Part shown: positions 61,543 to 64,000 of the stretch, piece after piece
Position numbering within the stretch: position 1 is the first letter of the stretch
Layout of the letters: each line of letters begins with the position of its first letter
NCBI RefSeq assembly: GCF_963664415.1
Contig: NZ_OY761445.1
Location: forward strand, 3,188,501 to 3,252,500
DNA length: 64,000 nucleotides
Direction of reading: 5' to 3'
Source: an uncultured Desulfobacter sp.
GTDB lineage: Bacteria > Desulfobacterota > Desulfobacteria > Desulfobacterales > Desulfobacteraceae
Position numbers and translations under genes: made by a program
The notes under the pieces: generated by a model
Databases searched by the model: none
What the model saw: only the letters and a program-made list of their open reading frames with translations
What the model was told of the DNA's origin: nothing

Positions 61543-63597
61543 TTGGCATTTTTAAAATATTTATATCCCGATCGTTATCTTTCTATTGTTTGTATTGTCA
61601 CGGTTATCTTCACGGGACTTTGCCTGGAGAGCGCTACAGCATCGCCCGCCCGGATTCAGGTGCAGGACAGTACCGGTGCAACCCTTGTTTTTGGTCAGCC
61701 GCCCCAAAGAATTGTCAGCCTTGTGCCCACGGCATCGGAAATACTTGTAACCATCGAGGCGGGGGACCTGCTTAAAGGGGCTACCTACCATGATGTAACG
61801 CTTTCGGGATCAGACCAACGAGAGGTTGTGGGCGGTTTTTTCAATCCTTCCTATGCCCATGTCAAACAAGTTCATCCGGATTTGCTCATTGCCGCCGCTT
61901 TTCATGACAGAATCATTGAGGATGCAAAAAAGTCCGGGCTGAAAGTGTTTGTTTATGACACAAACACCCTGGACCTGGCCTGGGCCCAGATGAAGACCCT
62001 TGGCCGGATCACAGGCCATGAACTCCAGGCCCTGGACCTGGTGAGAAAGAACATAGACAACCTGGCCCATGTCAAAGCAAAGCTTGCCAGGGCAAAGGTA
62101 AAGCATAAACGAGTGATGCGGCTCATGGGCCGGGACAGAATCATGACGCCGGGGGCTGATACGTTTCAGGCAGAAATGATACGGGCCGCGGGCGGCCTGG
62201 CCCCGGATTTCGGGAAAACCGGCATGATTGTGCCCGTACCCCTGGAAGATTGGACCCGTTTTAATCCCCAGGTGATATACGGTTGCGGGGGTGATAAGCG
62301 GGCGGCGGAGAATTTTTTTTCAAGACCGGGGTGGAAGGATGTGGATGCCGTGAGAAATCACCAGATCTATTATCTGCCCTGTGACCTGACCTGCCGGGCA
62401 TCGGTTCACACGTCCGACTTTGTGGCCTATCTTTCCTCGTTGATTTACACACAGGAATTTGCCAATGGGAAAAATGATGTCCATACTTCCGGCATTATCG
62501 ATGAAACGTTACTTGAACAGGATATCTCAAAGGATTTTCCATACGTTAAAAAAGCATCCATAATCAATGCGTACGTGTTTGACTATCCCAACAAAACCTT
62601 GGCCCTGGATTTAAAAACACCCATGACCGTTTTGTCAACCCTGGAAGGCTGGCGGGATAATATTACAACCGTGGGCAATCACTACACCCCGCCGCCCACC
62701 TGGATGCCGGGCCACCTGGCAGGCATCGATGCCCTTGGCACCCGCATCCTTGACGCCATCGGCAAAAAAGCCGACACCACGGCCTTGCTCATGACCGGAG
62801 CGGATATGGGCAACCTGTCCATCCGGACCGAGAAAGTTAAAAAGATAAAAGTCGCGGCCCTGGTTACGGCAGGCGTTATGTCCAATGCCGTTCGTATGGG
62901 CACCGATGAAGGCATGTTTTATGAACCGGGCACCATTAATATATTGATACTAACCAACATGCACCTGACTCCCCGGGCCATGTCCCGGACAATTATTTCG
63001 GCCACGGAAGCCAAGACAGCCGTGCTGGAAGATCTGGACATCCGTTCAAGCGTTTCCGGAGCGACACATCCGGCCACGGGCACCGGCACAGACAATATCA
63101 TAGTGGTGGCCGGTCAGGGTACAATCATTGAAAATGCAGGCGGACATTCAAAAATGGGAGAACTCATTGCAAAGGCTGTATACGCAGGGGTTAAAGATGC
63201 CGTGGAAAAACAGAACGGAATCCTGGCCGGCCGCCATGTGGTTCAACGTTTGAAAGAACGAAATATCAGCATTTATGAACTCACCACCAAAGCCCAATGC
63301 AATTGCGGGCAAAAGAAAAGTGAATTCAACAGCATGGTGGAGCATCTGCTGTTGAACAAAGAGATTTCAGGATTCATGGAATCGGCCTTGGCGCTGAGCG
63401 ATGCTCATGAGCGCGGGCAGGTGAAAAACTTTGAGGCCTTTGACCTGTGGTGCGGACAAATGGCAAAAAAAATCGCGGGCCAGCCCATTGAAATCATGGA
63501 TTTAACCCGGGAGGATCATGTTCCCATTGTGATTAAAAAAGCGTTGAATGCAATTATGACCGGCGCTAAAGCCCGAATTGGGGAGGAAAACGAATAA
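61543..63597 (+). CDS. BtuF-like cobalamin-binding protein fused to a CbiZ amidohydrolase domain
   Basis: 684 residues. An N-terminal signal or anchor (RYLSIVCIVTVIFTGLCLES) is followed by a periplasmic binding domain of the BtuF/FhuD type (RIVSLVPTASEILVTIEAGD; QVHPDLLIAAAFHD; residues about 55-310). The C-terminal half (about 340-560) matches CbiZ adenosylcobinamide amidohydrolase: VLSTLEGWRDNITTVGNHYT, GTDNIIVVAGQG and GGHSKMGELIAKAVYAGVKD. A last helical stretch has CNCGQKK. CbiZ removes the amide loop of pseudo-cobalamins for salvage. The signal places the enzyme outside the cytoplasm, an unusual arrangement. The stop overlaps the next start. Confidence 0.9.
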   Translation: MAFLKYLYPDRYLSIVCIVTVIFTGLCLESATASPARIQVQDSTGATLVFGQPPQRIVSLVPTASEILVTIEAGDLLKGATYHDVTLSGSDQREVVGGFFNPSYAHVKQVHPDLLIAAAFHDRIIEDAKKSGLKVFVYDTNTLDLAWAQMKTLGRITGHELQALDLVRKNIDNLAHVKAKLARAKVKHKRVMRLMGRDRIMTPGADTFQAEMIRAAGGLAPDFGKTGMIVPVPLEDWTRFNPQVIYGCGGDKRAAENFFSRPGWKDVDAVRNHQIYYLPCDLTCRASVHTSDFVAYLSSLIYTQEFANGKNDVHTSGIIDETLLEQDISKDFPYVKKASIINAYVFDYPNKTLALDLKTPMTVLSTLEGWRDNITTVGNHYTPPPTWMPGHLAGIDALGTRILDAIGKKADTTALLMTGADMGNLSIRTEKVKKIKVAALVTAGVMSNAVRMGTDEGMFYEPGTINILILTNMHLTPRAMSRTIISATEAKTAVLEDLDIRSSVSGATHPATGTGTDNIIVVAGQGTIIENAGGHSKMGELIAKAVYAGVKDAVEKQNGILAGRHVVQRLKERNISIYELTTKAQCNCGQKKSEFNSMVEHLLLNKEISGFMESALALSDAHERGQVKNFEAFDLWCGQMAKKIAGQPIEIMDLTREDHVPIVIKKALNAIMTGAKARIGEENE

Positions 63598-64000
63598 TGG
63601 ACAGGCAAAACCGCCCTAAAACAATTCTGGTCTGGGTGCTGGCCCTGGTCTGTGCGCCAGCCTGGGCTGCAGCCCAGGCGCCTGCACCGGCTGCCCGGGT
63701 GATCTCCCTGTCTCCTTTTATCACGGAAACCATTTACCTGCTGGGAGCCCAGGACCAGCTGCTTGCCGACACCACTTATTGTACGGTGCCCCCCGAGGCG
63801 GCTCAAAAAGAGAAGATCGGGTCCGTAACCCAAATGAATGTGGAAAAAATCATCAGCCTGCAGCCGGACCTTGTGATCTCCTCTCCTTTAAGCAAAGAAA
63901 AGCAGCTTAAAATTCTTCAGTCCCAGGGTCTGCAAATTATGAAGATACGCAATCCCAAAACCTTTGACCAGATGTGTGCCATTACCCTGAAAATTGCGGA
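63597..64000 (+). CDS. Second BtuF-type periplasmic binding protein (partial, window edge)
   Basis: ATG at 63597 overlaps the upstream stop (TAATG), so the two are translationally coupled. A signal peptide (TILVWVLALVCAPAWAAAQA) precedes a BtuF-type domain: RVISLSPFITETIYLLGAQD, then NVEKIISLQPDLVISSPLSK. 134 codons are visible and the frame is open at the window end. It probably belongs to a cobalamin or siderophore ABC system continuing to the right. Confidence 0.88.
   Translation, partial: MDRQNRPKTILVWVLALVCAPAWAAAQAPAPAARVISLSPFITETIYLLGAQDQLLADTTYCTVPPEAAQKEKIGSVTQMNVEKIISLQPDLVISSPLSKEKQLKILQSQGLQIMKIRNPKTFDQMCAITLKIA

Overview
The window looks like a chromosomal segment of a sulfate-reducing deltaproteobacterium, most likely a Desulfobacteraceae relative. 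That is an inference from gene content: a TRAP transporter with a TatT lipoprotein, a feoAB locus with a Cys-rich partner, a cobalamin-binding/CbiZ fusion, butyryl-CoA-type beta-oxidation genes and a long UROC1-type urocanase. I saw no rRNA, tRNA or CRISPR.

Positions 1-29,600 form an accessory island of RHS (YD-repeat polymorphic toxin) genes and mobile elements. Three RHS loci are visible. The first is a C-terminal tip at the left edge, followed by a small zinc-ribbon membrane gene cut by an IS66 element. The second is RHS1 (4,662-9,261), whose tip is split by an IS4-superfamily element; the membrane gene behind it carries an IS630-type and a single-ORF IS66-type insertion. The third is RHS2 (13,017-17,482), interrupted by a 2,252-bp group II intron oriented and phased so that splicing rejoins the frame. 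For every IS insertion, removing the element and one target-site copy restores the reading frame. The island continues with a truncated REP-associated transposase, two tandem IS4-superfamily copies (one holding an IS21 with an extra gene and a 54-bp perfect palindrome, the other holding a different IS4-type element), and an IS110 element inside a remnant of the same membrane-protein family. Two paralogous three-gene toxin/antitoxin/XRE cassettes lie near the island ends (2,963-3,826 and 28,716-29,525).

From 29,858 the sequence reads as ordinary core genome: a four-gene TRAP transporter operon; a decayed PocR-type hybrid kinase; a DtxR regulator; a DUF134 regulator with a Gly/Cys-rich protein behind a promoter bracketed by palindromes; a class I aminotransferase; hisD; a GAF hybrid kinase; a frameshifted methyltransferase; a tandem UspA protein; TetR with thiolase and 3-hydroxyacyl-CoA dehydrogenase; a feoA-feoB-FeoB-associated protein-methyltransferase run; an acyl-CoA ligase; urocanase; an MBL hydrolase; ilvE, an XRE-cupin regulator and an acyl-CoA dehydrogenase; an AT-rich orphan; and two cobalamin-type periplasmic binding proteins, the second cut by the window end.

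I do not see a complete new biological system. The strongest unusual signals are the set of reversible insertions in RHS toxin/immunity genes, the paired three-gene TA cassettes, the IS21 passenger gene with its palindrome, and an octanucleotide repeat in a kinase ATP-binding motif.
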